Below, in pieces: positions 1-5,725 of a stretch of DNA of 5,936 nucleotides (its first letter is position 1; each line of letters starts with the position of its first letter). The notes under the pieces were generated by a model that searched no databases, had not been told where the DNA came from, and worked only from the letters and a program-made list of their open reading frames with translations. The position numbers were made by a program, and so were the translations under genes. Source of the stretch: Spirochaetaceae bacterium (lineage in GTDB: Bacteria > Spirochaetota > Spirochaetia > Treponematales > Breznakiellaceae); assembly GCA_031258625.1 (NCBI GenBank), contig JAIRMO010000043.1:1-5936 (forward strand), read 5' to 3'.

Positions 1-392
1 CCCGTTTCAAAGACCTCGGTGGCCGGTTTCTGCTCCTCAAAACTGGGGGCTCCCCGGTGGATCGAGGCGTATTGGTCATGGGTAAAGGGCCCCTTATCGT
101 CGATGGGCTGACCGGTTACGTTAAACATCCGGCCCAAAACCGCTTCCCCCACGGGGACCCGGATGGGGTATCCCGTATCCACAACCTCCAAGCCCCGGGC
201 CATGCCCTCGGTGGCGGCCATGGCGACACAACGGACCCGGTTATCCCCGATGTGCTGGAGGACCTCCAGTACCACCTTCCGGTCCCCGTCTTTAACCTCC
301 AGGGCATTCAAAATTGACGGGATATACCCCGGTTCAAACCGGACATCCACCACGGGACCCACTATTTGGGTAACCATACCGATATTCGCCAT
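1..392 (-). CDS. atpD: ATP synthase F1 subunit beta, N-terminal part (cut by window edge)
   Basis: Catalytic subunit of the F1 head, which makes ATP from ADP and phosphate at the alpha/beta interfaces as gamma rotates. I translated this frame by hand. It begins MANIGMVTQIVGPVVDVRF, the typical beta N-terminal beta-barrel, followed by IPSILNALEV at about residues 24-33 and by VPVGEAVLGRMFNVTGQPID at 79-98, which leads into the nucleotide-binding domain. Only 130 codons plus two bases are present, so Walker A, Walker B and the catalytic glutamate lie outside the window. The start is well fixed: the ATG follows a strong ribosome site (GAGGAGTGAGGA) that overlaps the atpG stop codon, with three bases between stop and start. 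That spacing implies translational coupling to atpG. No frameshift is seen in this part. The identification is essentially certain. Confidence 0.97.
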   Translation of the reverse strand, partial: MANIGMVTQIVGPVVDVRFEPGYIPSILNALEVKDGDRKVVLEVLQHIGDNRVRCVAMAATEGMARGLEVVDTGYPIRVPVGEAVLGRMFNVTGQPIDDKGPFTHDQYASIHRGAPSFEEQKPATEVFET

Positions 393-406
393 TCCTCACT
401 CCTCAC
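393..406 (-). promoter_or_regulatory. atpD ribosome binding site overlapping the atpG stop
   Basis: The minus strand reads GAGGAGTGAGGA directly before the atpD ATG and contains the atpG TGA. It is one of the strongest ribosome sites in the window. It fixes the atpD start and implies coupled translation. Confidence 0.7.
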
Positions 407-1286
407 CCAGAGCCTGGGACCCGGAAATTATCTCCGTTACTTCCTGGGTGATGCTCGTCTGCCGGGCCCGGTTGTAATGGATCTGCAGGGCGGCAAGCAT
501 CTCCTCCGCGTTTTTGGAGGCCTCGTCCATGGCGGCCATCCGGGCGCTCTGCTCGCTGGCGTAGGATTCCACCAGGGCGCCGTAGATGACACCCTTGATA
601 TACAGGGGTACCAGGGAATCAAAAACCGCATCCTCAGAAGGCAGGTACTCAAACCGGAGTTCCGTCCTTTTTTGGCTTTCAAACCGGGCCAGCTCGTTTT
701 GCATTTTCTCCGCGTTCAGGGGGAGTACCTGCCGGACATCGGGCGCCAGCTTGATGGTGCTGTACATGTGGGTATACACCACATACACCTCGCTCAGCAT
801 CCCCCACAGGTATTGGGAAATAATATAATCCGCGATCTCCTTGGCGTTTTCCATTTCCGGCAGCCGGGAGTGGAAGGAAAAATTCTCCAGGATCAAATAG
901 GGGGAATGGATAAAATACCGGTACCCGATGGCGCCTATCAGAATGAGGATAGGCTTGGGGTGTTGGGCGCATAACTCATTGACCGTTTTGAAGATATTCG
1001 CGTTATACCCCCCGGCAAGGCCCTTGTCGCTGGTAACCACCAATACGGCGACCCGGCCCGATTCCTCCCGCTTTTTTTTGTCCAGATATTCACTTTCCGT
1101 GATCTCGGCCCCGGACAGAATATCGTACATGGATTTTTGGATCCGCCGGAAAAAAGGCTCCGTATCCTCCAACACCCGCCGGCCCTTCCGCAGCTTTGCC
1201 GTGGAAATAAGGTTCATCGCCTTGGTAACCTGGAGGGTTTGTTCTATGGCCCGCATCCGCAGCCGGACATCCCGTAAATTCGCCAT
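396..1286 (-). CDS. atpG: ATP synthase F1 subunit gamma
   Basis: Central rotor shaft that couples rotation of the c ring to conformational changes in the alpha3beta3 head. It has 296 residues, close to the family's usual 285-295. The N-terminal helix carries RMRAIEQTLQVTKAMNLIS and then AKLRKGRR (residues 10-37), the family signature. VVTSDKGLAGGYNANIFK at 83-100 matches the conserved Rossmann-like segment. The C-terminal helix has SEQSARMAAMDEASKNAEEM (244-263) and NRARQTSITQEVTEIISGSQ (272-291), the most conserved part of gamma, which inserts into the head. The start lies two bases after the atpA TAG. A GGAG about 12 bases upstream is somewhat distant, so reinitiation after atpA probably contributes. 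The next gene, atpD, begins three bases after the stop. No odd features were found. Confidence 0.98.
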   Translation of the reverse strand: MANLRDVRLRMRAIEQTLQVTKAMNLISTAKLRKGRRVLEDTEPFFRRIQKSMYDILSGAEITESEYLDKKKREESGRVAVLVVTSDKGLAGGYNANIFKTVNELCAQHPKPILILIGAIGYRYFIHSPYLILENFSFHSRLPEMENAKEIADYIISQYLWGMLSEVYVVYTHMYSTIKLAPDVRQVLPLNAEKMQNELARFESQKRTELRFEYLPSEDAVFDSLVPLYIKGVIYGALVESYASEQSARMAAMDEASKNAEEMLAALQIHYNRARQTSITQEVTEIISGSQALGEE

Positions 1287-1288
1287 AT

Positions 1289-2791
1289 CTACCGCTTGCT
1301 CCGTTTAAATTCCTCAACCGCCAAGGTCAGGACCTGTTCCAGTTCCGCCGGGATGCTCCCGGTTTCGGCGATGGTTTTAAGAGTATCCCCAAACCGGTTC
1401 TTGAGGTGCTCAAGAAACGCCGCCACAAAGGCGGACACCTCTTCAACCTTAACATCCATCATATACCCGCCCACCGCCATAAAGAGGATCGCGGCCTGTT
1501 CTTCCATGGCATAGGGTGAAAACTGGGGCTGCTTTAAGACCTCCATGAGCCGTTCCCCCTGGGCGAGTTTGTCCTGGGTGGACTTATCCAGATCGCTGCC
1601 GAACTGGGCAAAGGCGGCCATTTCCCGGTACTGGGCCAGATCCAGCCGCAGCCGGCCGGAGATCTTCCGGATCGCCTTGGACTGGGCGGACCCCCCGACC
1701 CGGCTCACCGAAAGCCCCACGTCTATGGCGGGCCGGAACCCGGAATTAAAAAGCTCCGAATCCAGGAATATCTGGCCGTCGGTGATGGAAATAACATTGG
1801 TGGGAATATACGACGAAATATCCCCCGCCTGGGTCTCCACAATGGGAATGGCGGTAACCGATCCGCCTCCCTTTTCAGGGGAAAGTTTGGCGGCCCGCTC
1901 CAAAAGCCGGGAATGGAGGTAAAACACGTCCCCGGGAAAGGCTTCCCGGCCCGGGGGCCGGCGGAGGAGCAGAGATATGGTCCGGTAGGCCACGGCGTGT
2001 TTGGAAAGGTCGTCATATACCACGAGGACGTCCTTACCCTGGCTCATAAAGTGTTCCGCCATGGTACAGGCCGAATAGGGGGCCAGGTACTGGAGGGCCG
2101 CGGAATCCGAAGCCGAGGCCAGCACCACAAAGGTATAGTCCATGGCCCCGTGGCGTTCAAAATTTTTTATGATCGCCGCCACGGAGGATGATTTTTGGCC
2201 TATGCCGCAGTAGATACAGTAGACCCCCTTGCCTTTTTGGTTGATAATGGCGTCCACCGCCAGGGCGGTTTTTCCGGTCTGCCGGTCCCCGATGATAAGC
2301 TCCCGCTGTCCCCGGCCTATGGGGATCATGGCGTCCACCGAAAGGGTCCCGGTCTGGAGGGGCACGTTCACGCTGCCCCGCTCGATAACCGGGTGGGCGG
2401 GGCGTTCAATGGGGAGGTAGGTTTCCGCGTCCAGAGGGCCCTTGCCGTCTATGGCCTGCCCCAGGGGGGTTACCACCCGGCCCACCAGACCGGGCCCCAC
2501 CGGAACCGATACGACTTTGCCGGTCCCCCGGGCTTCCTCCCCGTCCTTTACCAGGGATTCCCCGCTTAAAAGCACGCAGCCCACCCCGTTTTCTTCCAGG
2601 TTCAGGATCATCCCCGTGGCCCCGGAGGTAAAATCCACCAGCTCACCGTAGACGGCCTTGTCCAAGCCGTGGACGGTCGCCACCGAATCCCCCACCTGGA
2701 TCACAAACCCCGTGGAATCCGAAGCGACCTTTCCCTCCCAGTGTTCTATTTGTTCCTGCAAAACCTTGGTAAGGTCTCCGAAATTTACCAT
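1289..2791 (-). CDS. atpA: ATP synthase F1 subunit alpha
   Basis: Non-catalytic nucleotide-binding subunit of the F1 head, three copies per enzyme. It has 500 residues, the normal length. The Walker A motif GDRQTGKT is at 168-175 and the Walker B-type strand VLVVYDD at 255-261. [10 protein letters not shown] at 361-370 holds the arginine (R364) that reaches into the neighbouring beta active site. [20 protein letters not shown] (127-146) and the C-terminal helical domain are also family-typical. All key residues are present. The ATG lies seven bases inside the end of atpH and has a good GGAGG ribosome site six bases ahead of it, on which a small hairpin encroaches (see 2802-2822). The stop is TAG, two bases before atpG. 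Residues such as GGSAQ, where some relatives have GAAQ, are ordinary variation. Confidence 0.98.
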   Translation of the reverse strand: MVNFGDLTKVLQEQIEHWEGKVASDSTGFVIQVGDSVATVHGLDKAVYGELVDFTSGATGMILNLEENGVGCVLLSGESLVKDGEEARGTGKVVSVPVGPGLVGRVVTPLGQAIDGKGPLDAETYLPIERPAHPVIERGSVNVPLQTGTLSVDAMIPIGRGQRELIIGDRQTGKTALAVDAIINQKGKGVYCIYCGIGQKSSSVAAIIKNFERHGAMDYTFVVLASASDSAALQYLAPYSACTMAEHFMSQGKDVLVVYDDLSKHAVAYRTISLLLRRPPGREAFPGDVFYLHSRLLERAAKLSPEKGGGSVTAIPIVETQAGDISSYIPTNVISITDGQIFLDSELFNSGFRPAIDVGLSVSRVGGSAQSKAIRKISGRLRLDLAQYREMAAFAQFGSDLDKSTQDKLAQGERLMEVLKQPQFSPYAMEEQAAILFMAVGGYMMDVKVEEVSAFVAAFLEHLKNRFGDTLKTIAETGSIPAELEQVLTLAVEEFKRSKR

Positions 2792-3336
2792 GAAAAACCT
2801 CCGGCGGCTTGTAAATCCGCCGCCATCTTTTGTATCCGCCCCCGCAGGCTGGCATCCAGGGAAAGGCCGCCTATCCGCAGTTTACACCCCGCCAAAAGCT
2901 CCGGGACCAGGGTGATCCCGAGCCGTATCTCCCGGGCGCCGGTTTTTTGTTTGAGGAGGTCCCGGAGGGTTTGCTGAAATTCCCCGTCCGGGGGAAAGGC
3001 GGCCTCCACCTCCACGGAGAGAACCCCCTTCCGCCGGTCCAGGGCCTTTTCAATTTCCCGGATCACAAGTTCCCCGTGTTTTAAACGGCCCTTTTTTATC
3101 AACAAAACCGCGGTCCCCAGGGCAAGCTCCGCCCCCCGCTCCCCCGGGTTAAAGCCCGCTTTGGTCAGGCCCTCCCGGAGCCGCCGGGCCGCTTCAAGGG
3201 AAGCGGCGGTTCCCGAAACAAAACCGGTAACCTGATTCAGGACGGATATCAGGGCTTTTAACACCCCCAGACCTTCTTCGGCATAGGTTCCTGAGGCGCC
3301 TACAAAGGCCGATGCCCAGCGCTCGGCGGAAAACAT
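2785..3336 (-). CDS. atpH: ATP synthase F1 subunit delta (OSCP-like)
   Basis: Stator subunit that links the top of the alpha3beta3 head to the b stalk; one copy per enzyme. It has 183 residues, typical for bacterial delta. The N-terminal helix [12 protein letters not shown] fits the usual A-R/E-x-Y/W-A-x-A-L/F pattern. The most diagnostic part is the C-terminal strand region [19 protein letters not shown] (143-161) followed by [10 protein letters not shown] (162-171), matching the family pattern of a gly-gly/ala-gly turn, a basic strand and S-x-R-G-R/K. The middle is poorly conserved, as is normal for delta. Its ATG shares one base with the atpF stop (TGATG) and its last seven bases overlap atpA. 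There is no good independent ribosome site, so translation probably depends on atpF. Family assignment rests on both the C-terminal motif and operon position. Confidence 0.95.
   Translation of the reverse strand: MFSAERWASAFVGASGTYAEEGLGVLKALISVLNQVTGFVSGTAASLEAARRLREGLTKAGFNPGERGAELALGTAVLLIKKGRLKHGELVIREIEKALDRRKGVLSVEVEAAFPPDGEFQQTLRDLLKQKTGAREIRLGITLVPELLAGCKLRIGGLSLDASLRGRIQKMAADLQAAGGFSW
2802..2822 (-). promoter_or_regulatory. Hairpin abutting the atpA ribosome site
   Basis: On the minus strand CGGCGG (2822-2817) pairs with CCGCCG (2807-2802) around a nine-base loop. The last stem base is the first G of the GGAGG ribosome site (2802-2798) for atpA. It lies within the last codons of atpH, so ribosomes translating atpH would melt it, a plausible coupling switch. 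Confidence 0.45.
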
Positions 3337-3824
3337 CAGGGGGTTTTCCCCAATTCCCGCAGGAGCAGGGCCGCCTGATTACGGCTGTCTTCCTGGGTCA
3401 ATTCCCGCTGCAGGAGCCGGCCCGCGGCGCTGAGGACCAGGGCGGCGGCCTCGGCTTTAAACCGGTCCATGGCGGCGTTCCGGTCGGCTTCGGTCTGGCG
3501 GCGGGCATTGGCGATGACGGCCTCCGCCTGGGCCTTTCCCTCGGCGGCTATCCGGTCCGCCTGCTCCCGGGCGCTTTCCCGGGCCTCTTTGAGGATCCGA
3601 TCCGCTTCCCCCCGGGCCTCTTTGAGTTTATCCTCATATTCCCGGAGCAGGGCCTTGGCCTGATTTTTGTCCCGTTCCGCCTGTTCTATATCCTCCGCTA
3701 TTCTTTTGGTCCGCCCTTCCATAAATTTGGCAACCGGTTTAAAGAGGACGGCCCGCAGGATCACATACAGAATCCCGATATTAAGGAAGGTTACCGCAAA
3801 GGTTACCCAGGAAAAATCAAGCAT
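3336..3824 (-). CDS. atpF: ATP synthase Fo subunit b
   Basis: Peripheral stalk subunit, normally a dimer, which holds the F1 head still against rotor torque. It has 162 residues, normal for b. One N-terminal membrane helix spans about residues 5-27 (SWVTFAVTFLNIGILYVILR), including the asparagine often found mid-helix. It is followed by the conserved FKPVAKFMEGRTKRIAEDIEQ (28-48) and a long charged, Ala/Glu/Arg/Lys-rich coiled-coil stalk to about 125. The end, AAALVLSAAGRLLQREL, resembles the delta-binding C-terminus. The start has an AAGGG ribosome site about eight bases upstream. It is separated from atpE by a 63-base spacer with a hairpin. Only one b-type gene is visible, so a homodimeric stalk is likely unless a b' gene lies elsewhere. 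Confidence 0.96.
   Translation of the reverse strand: MLDFSWVTFAVTFLNIGILYVILRAVLFKPVAKFMEGRTKRIAEDIEQAERDKNQAKALLREYEDKLKEARGEADRILKEARESAREQADRIAAEGKAQAEAVIANARRQTEADRNAAMDRFKAEAAALVLSAAGRLLQRELTQEDSRNQAALLLRELGKTP
3339..3351 (-). promoter_or_regulatory. Short hairpin in place of an atpH ribosome site
   Basis: Just before the TGATG overlap of atpF and atpH the minus strand reads GGGGAAAACCCCC: a four-base G-C stem with an AAAA loop. The only purine-rich stretch that might act as a ribosome site is inside this stem. It suggests that atpH is translated by ribosomes finishing atpF. Confidence 0.4.
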
Positions 3825-3845
3825 AACAAAAACCCTTTTTATTTC

Positions 3846-3881
3846 GGCGGACTCAAACCACCCGGTTTTGTGTCAGCCGCC
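3846..3881 (-). promoter_or_regulatory. Nested hairpin in the atpE-atpF spacer
   Basis: The outer arms GGCGG (3846-3850) and CCGCC (3877-3881) enclose an inner stem AAACC/GGTTT with a four-base loop (3855-3868). It begins just after the atpE stop and ends before the atpF ribosome site. It could protect the atpE message from 3' decay or cause partial termination, lowering atpF output. No T-run directly follows, and the role is inferred. Confidence 0.5.
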
Positions 3882-3887
3882 CAGATT

Positions 3888-4106
3888 TTATCTGAGGATG
3901 AGGAGGATTGAGACCACAAACCCGTATATGGCGGTGGCCTCCGCCAGGGCAATGCCTAAAAAAAACACGGTCTGTATTTTCCCCGAAGCCTCGGGCTGCC
4001 GGGAAATAGCCTCGGCGGTTTTGCCCGTGGCGATGCCGATACCGATACCGGCCCCAAGGCCGGCCACAACCGCAATACCCGCTCCGATAAGGTACATTAA
4101 TTCCAT
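3888..4106 (-). CDS. atpE: ATP synthase Fo subunit c (rotor ring proteolipid)
   Basis: Each copy is a two-helix hairpin in the membrane, and a ring of these forms the ion-driven rotor. It has 72 residues, normal length. Helix 1 has alternating glycines (G16, G18, G20, G22, G24), the GxGxGxGxG packing motif of c rings. The polar loop carries SRQPEASGKI with the invariant R36-Q37-P38. Helix 2 carries the ion-binding carboxylate E56 in LGIALAEATAIYGFVVSILL. Compared by eye with sodium-binding c rings such as that of Ilyobacter tartaricus, the helix-1 glutamine is Ile23 and the serine after the glutamate is Ala57, while Thr58 and Tyr61 are kept; proton use is therefore more likely. A good GGGAG ribosome site lies six bases before the ATG. 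Flanking spacers of 46 and 63 bases are the longest between subunit genes here and both contain inverted repeats. Confidence 0.97.
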   Translation of the reverse strand: MELMYLIGAGIAVVAGLGAGIGIGIATGKTAEAISRQPEASGKIQTVFFLGIALAEATAIYGFVVSILLILR

Positions 4107-4125
4107 ATAAAACTCCCTGTTTCAG

Positions 4126-4151
4126 GCGCTTCAAGACCAGGTCTTGGGCGC
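4126..4151 (-). promoter_or_regulatory. Strong hairpin in the atpB-atpE spacer
   Basis: CAAGACC and GGTCTTG (4132-4146) form a seven-base inverted repeat around one central base, flanked by GCGC/GCGC arms (4126-4129, 4148-4151). It fills the gap between the atpB stop and the atpE ribosome site. No T-run follows, so it is unlikely to terminate. In other bacteria the sequence ahead of atpE raises translation of the high-copy c subunit; a similar or an mRNA-processing role is inferred here. Confidence 0.55.
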
Positions 4152-4152
4152 T

Positions 4153-4908
4153 TTAGTGGTCTACCTCCACCGCCTCGGCGATGAAAAGGGTGGTTAAAAA
4201 CGTAAATACCAGGGCCTGAATAAACCCGTCCAAAAAATCAAAATAGAGGGACGCCACCGGGGGAAGGACGAGGGGAACGGCCCCTTCAATGAGGAGCATA
4301 ATGATAAGCCCCCCCAGGATATTTCCAAAAAGCCGCAGGCACATGGAAGTGGGCCGGATGATATATTCCAGCAGGTTAAAGGGCAGCATCATCGGTACCG
4401 GATTGAGGAGGTTTTTGAGCCACCCCTTGAGCCCCCGGGTCCGCAAACCGCTTACCAGCACCACCAGGATCGAGAGGAGCGCCATGGCGGCGGTCAAATT
4501 AATGTCCCTGGTGGGGGGCCTGATGGAAAAGGGCGGTTCGTGTCCAAAGGCCCCCACCGGGGAAAGGGCCGGGATTATATTGGCCAGGAGTAAAAACAAA
4601 AAAACAGTTCCGATAAAGGGGCCGAAGGTTTTTGCCCGGCGGCCAAAATGGTCTTTGGAAAAATTGTTGAGGAACTCAATCAGGGCTTCCAGAATAACCT
4701 GGGGGCCCCGGGGGACTTCTTTTAAACGCCGGGTCAGTACCAGGGAGGCGATAATCAAAACCGCCATCACCACCCAGGAGACAAACACCGTTTCGTTAAT
4801 GTCGATAGATCGGATCTCCTGTCCCCATATAACAAGGGGGTTGTCCCGGAAAACAGGAATGGAAAAAATTATCTTAAATTCTTCCAAGGATTCTTTAATA
4901 TCCATCAT
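4153..4908 (-). CDS. atpB: ATP synthase Fo subunit a
   Basis: Membrane stator subunit that provides the two half-channels for ions to and from the c ring. It has 251 residues, with five to six hydrophobic segments (about 42-58, 97-115, 138-153, 172-184, 192-217, 219-247). Diagnostic motifs are PPTRDINLTAAMAL (131-144), the essential arginine R192 in SMCLRLFGNILGG (188-200), and GFIQALVFTFLTTLFIAEA (228-246), with Q231 facing the rotor. The position matching E. coli Glu219 is Leu201 and the one matching His245 is Asp224, by eye. The reading frame begins with two consecutive ATGs. An AGGA lies five bases before the first and eight before the second, so either could be used. It is the first atp gene here; no atpI precedes it, and the 113-base leader carries inverted repeats. 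Confidence 0.97.
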   Translation of the reverse strand: MMDIKESLEEFKIIFSIPVFRDNPLVIWGQEIRSIDINETVFVSWVVMAVLIIASLVLTRRLKEVPRGPQVILEALIEFLNNFSKDHFGRRAKTFGPFIGTVFLFLLLANIIPALSPVGAFGHEPPFSIRPPTRDINLTAAMALLSILVVLVSGLRTRGLKGWLKNLLNPVPMMLPFNLLEYIIRPTSMCLRLFGNILGGLIIMLLIEGAVPLVLPPVASLYFDFLDGFIQALVFTFLTTLFIAEAVEVDH

Positions 4909-4935
4909 CGAGTTCCTGCATACGTTTTCCTACCG

Positions 4936-4970
4936 GGGCAATTTCAAAATTCGGCATTTTGAACCGGCCC
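4936..4970 (-). promoter_or_regulatory. Large inverted repeat in the atpB leader
   Basis: A perfect eight-base inverted repeat, TTCAAAAT and ATTTTGAA around a five-base loop (4943-4963), is extended by four GGGC/GCCC pairs across a symmetrical 3x3 internal loop (4936-4939 with 4967-4970). It lies 28 bases before the atpB start. There is no T-run after it on the minus strand, so it is not a standard terminator. It could be an mRNA leader structure or a DNA operator. The structure is read directly; the role is inference. Confidence 0.5.
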
Positions 4971-4986
4971 TGTACCGAAGTTACCG

Positions 4987-5017
4987 GATATACGAGTTTT
5001 GGGCAAAACCCCCGCAA
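4987..5017 (-). promoter_or_regulatory. Weak candidate promoter ahead of atpB
   Basis: The minus strand shows TTGCGG (5017-5012) and, 19 bases on, TATATC (4992-4987). The spacer is long and both boxes are imperfect. It would give a leader of about 75 bases before atpB. It overlaps a short inverted repeat GTTTT/AAAAC (4996-5009) that could be an operator or chance. If it is not used, the operon would depend on transcription from upstream of the gene at 5022-5537. Confidence 0.2.
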
Positions 5018-5021
5018 TCTC

Positions 5022-5537
5022 CTAGTCTTTTTTAAAGAAAAAATCATCCCTAAAGTATTTTTTTAACAGTTCTTCAGAAACCGCGTCGTTCCGGCTCATG
5101 TGCGTATACGTAGCCTCAAGAAAACCCTTGGTAAGGTAAAAGCAGCCCAAAAGAAAAAATTCCGAAACCTTGGTCACAATTCCCATGGCCTGATACATCC
5201 GTACCGTACTGTCCAGCATAAAATCGGTCATGATGTATTCGATAACCACCTGCTCGGCCAGGTTAACCGCGTAGATCACCTCGGAAATGGGGAACCCATC
5301 GGCCATCCGCGTCTTACCCAGCCTGACAAAAAATTCCCCCACCAGGGTCCGGTCAAGCCCCCGGTCCAAGGTACGGGCTAAAAGGGGGTAAAAAGGCATA
5401 TCCCCCTCGATCAACAGGCCGTCGGCCAGGGCATTGTAGTTCTTTAACTGGGAAGACCGGCGGATCTTATCCTTCCACCGGGCCGCAAAATCCCGGGCCC
5501 TGAGATTCAAAGTATCGATGAATACCTGATCGACCAT
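5022..5537 (-). CDS. Helical protein resembling RsbR/RsbRD N-terminal sensor domain
   Basis: Function not established. With the chosen start the protein has 171 residues, no signal peptide and no clear membrane helix, and is predicted all-helical. DFAARWKDKIRRS (16-28), FYPLLARTLDRGLDR (49-63), FVRLGKTRMADGFPISEVIY (70-89) and the long following helix to about 142 resemble the RsbRD N-terminal domain, in which a W-containing first helix and a G-F/Y-P-hydrophobic-x-E turn recur. In stressosome proteins that domain is a non-haem-globin sensor arm joined to a STAS domain; no STAS domain is present here. An upstream ATG at 5621 would add 28 residues, but those codons cross an AT-rich promoter-like stretch and look non-coding, so the ATG at 5537 is preferred. 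Neither start has a ribosome site. It lies 113 bases ahead of atpB in the same direction; a link with ATP synthase is unproven. Confidence 0.8.
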   Translation of the reverse strand: MVDQVFIDTLNLRARDFAARWKDKIRRSSQLKNYNALADGLLIEGDMPFYPLLARTLDRGLDRTLVGEFFVRLGKTRMADGFPISEVIYAVNLAEQVVIEYIMTDFMLDSTVRMYQAMGIVTKVSEFFLLGCFYLTKGFLEATYTHMSRNDAVSEELLKKYFRDDFFFKKD

Positions 5538-5543
5538 AAGACT

Positions 5544-5573
5544 ATCATAATATATATTAGAAGATATAATCAA
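5544..5573 (-). promoter_or_regulatory. Promoter-like sequence for the gene at 5022-5537
   Basis: On the minus strand TTGATT (5573-5568) and TATGAT (5549-5544) are separated by 18 bases, close to the sigma-70 consensus (4 of 6 and 5 of 6 matches). The surrounding 40 bases are far more AT-rich than the coding regions. The -10 box ends six bases before the ATG at 5537, so transcription would start at or almost at the start codon. Other -10-like hexamers exist in the same AT-rich run, so the exact box choice is uncertain. Confidence 0.45.
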
Positions 5574-5653
5574 GGGTCCGCGGTACGGGTAACCCGGACA
5601 AGCTATTTTACCTTTACCCATCCGGTTTATCGCCAGGACGGAATTCGTTTGAA

Positions 5654-5683
5654 CCGCCGTGAACCGAACGGTACGCGCGGCGG
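5654..5683. repeat. GC-rich inverted repeat in the spacer upstream of 5537
   Basis: CCGCCG (5654-5659) and CGGCGG (5678-5683) form a six-base stem. An inner ACCG/CGGT pair (5663-5672) allows a second short stem. It lies about 80 bases upstream of the promoter-like boxes. No T-run lies on either side, so the role is unknown. Confidence 0.4.
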
Positions 5684-5686
5684 CGT

Positions 5687-5725
5687 GAGAGGACGGCCGC
5701 TCAACTAATGGGCGGCCTCCTACTC
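5687..5725. repeat. Long GC-rich hairpin, two single-base bulges
   Basis: Reading inward, GAG-A-GGA-(c)-GGCCGC (5687-5700) pairs with GCGGCC-TCC-T-(a)-CTC (5712-5725), giving 13 pairs with two single-base bulges and an 11-base loop. It is among the most stable structures in the window and covers the stop codon of the possible small gene at 5720-5869. No T-run follows on either strand, so it is not a textbook terminator. It could be a U-tract-less terminator, an mRNA 3' stabiliser or a member of a dispersed repeat. Confidence 0.55.

Noticed and set aside
366..974. Plus-strand open frame of 202 codons opposite atpG
   Set aside because: It is the antisense shadow of a well-conserved gene; its protein has no recognisable motif and GC-rich codon bias opens such frames.
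3312..3911. Plus-strand open frame of 199 codons opposite atpF
   Set aside because: Shadow of the b-subunit coiled coil; no motif of its own and no ribosome site or promoter seen.
4289..5035. Plus-strand open frame of 248 codons opposite atpB and its leader
   Set aside because: Antisense to the clearly conserved a subunit; composition (Arg/Ser/Thr/Pro-rich) is typical of a shadow frame.
5538..5621. Upstream ATG at 5621 giving a 199-residue version of the gene at 5022-5537
   Set aside because: The extra 28 residues cross the AT-rich promoter-like segment, have no ribosome site and look unlike the rest of the protein. Not fully excluded.
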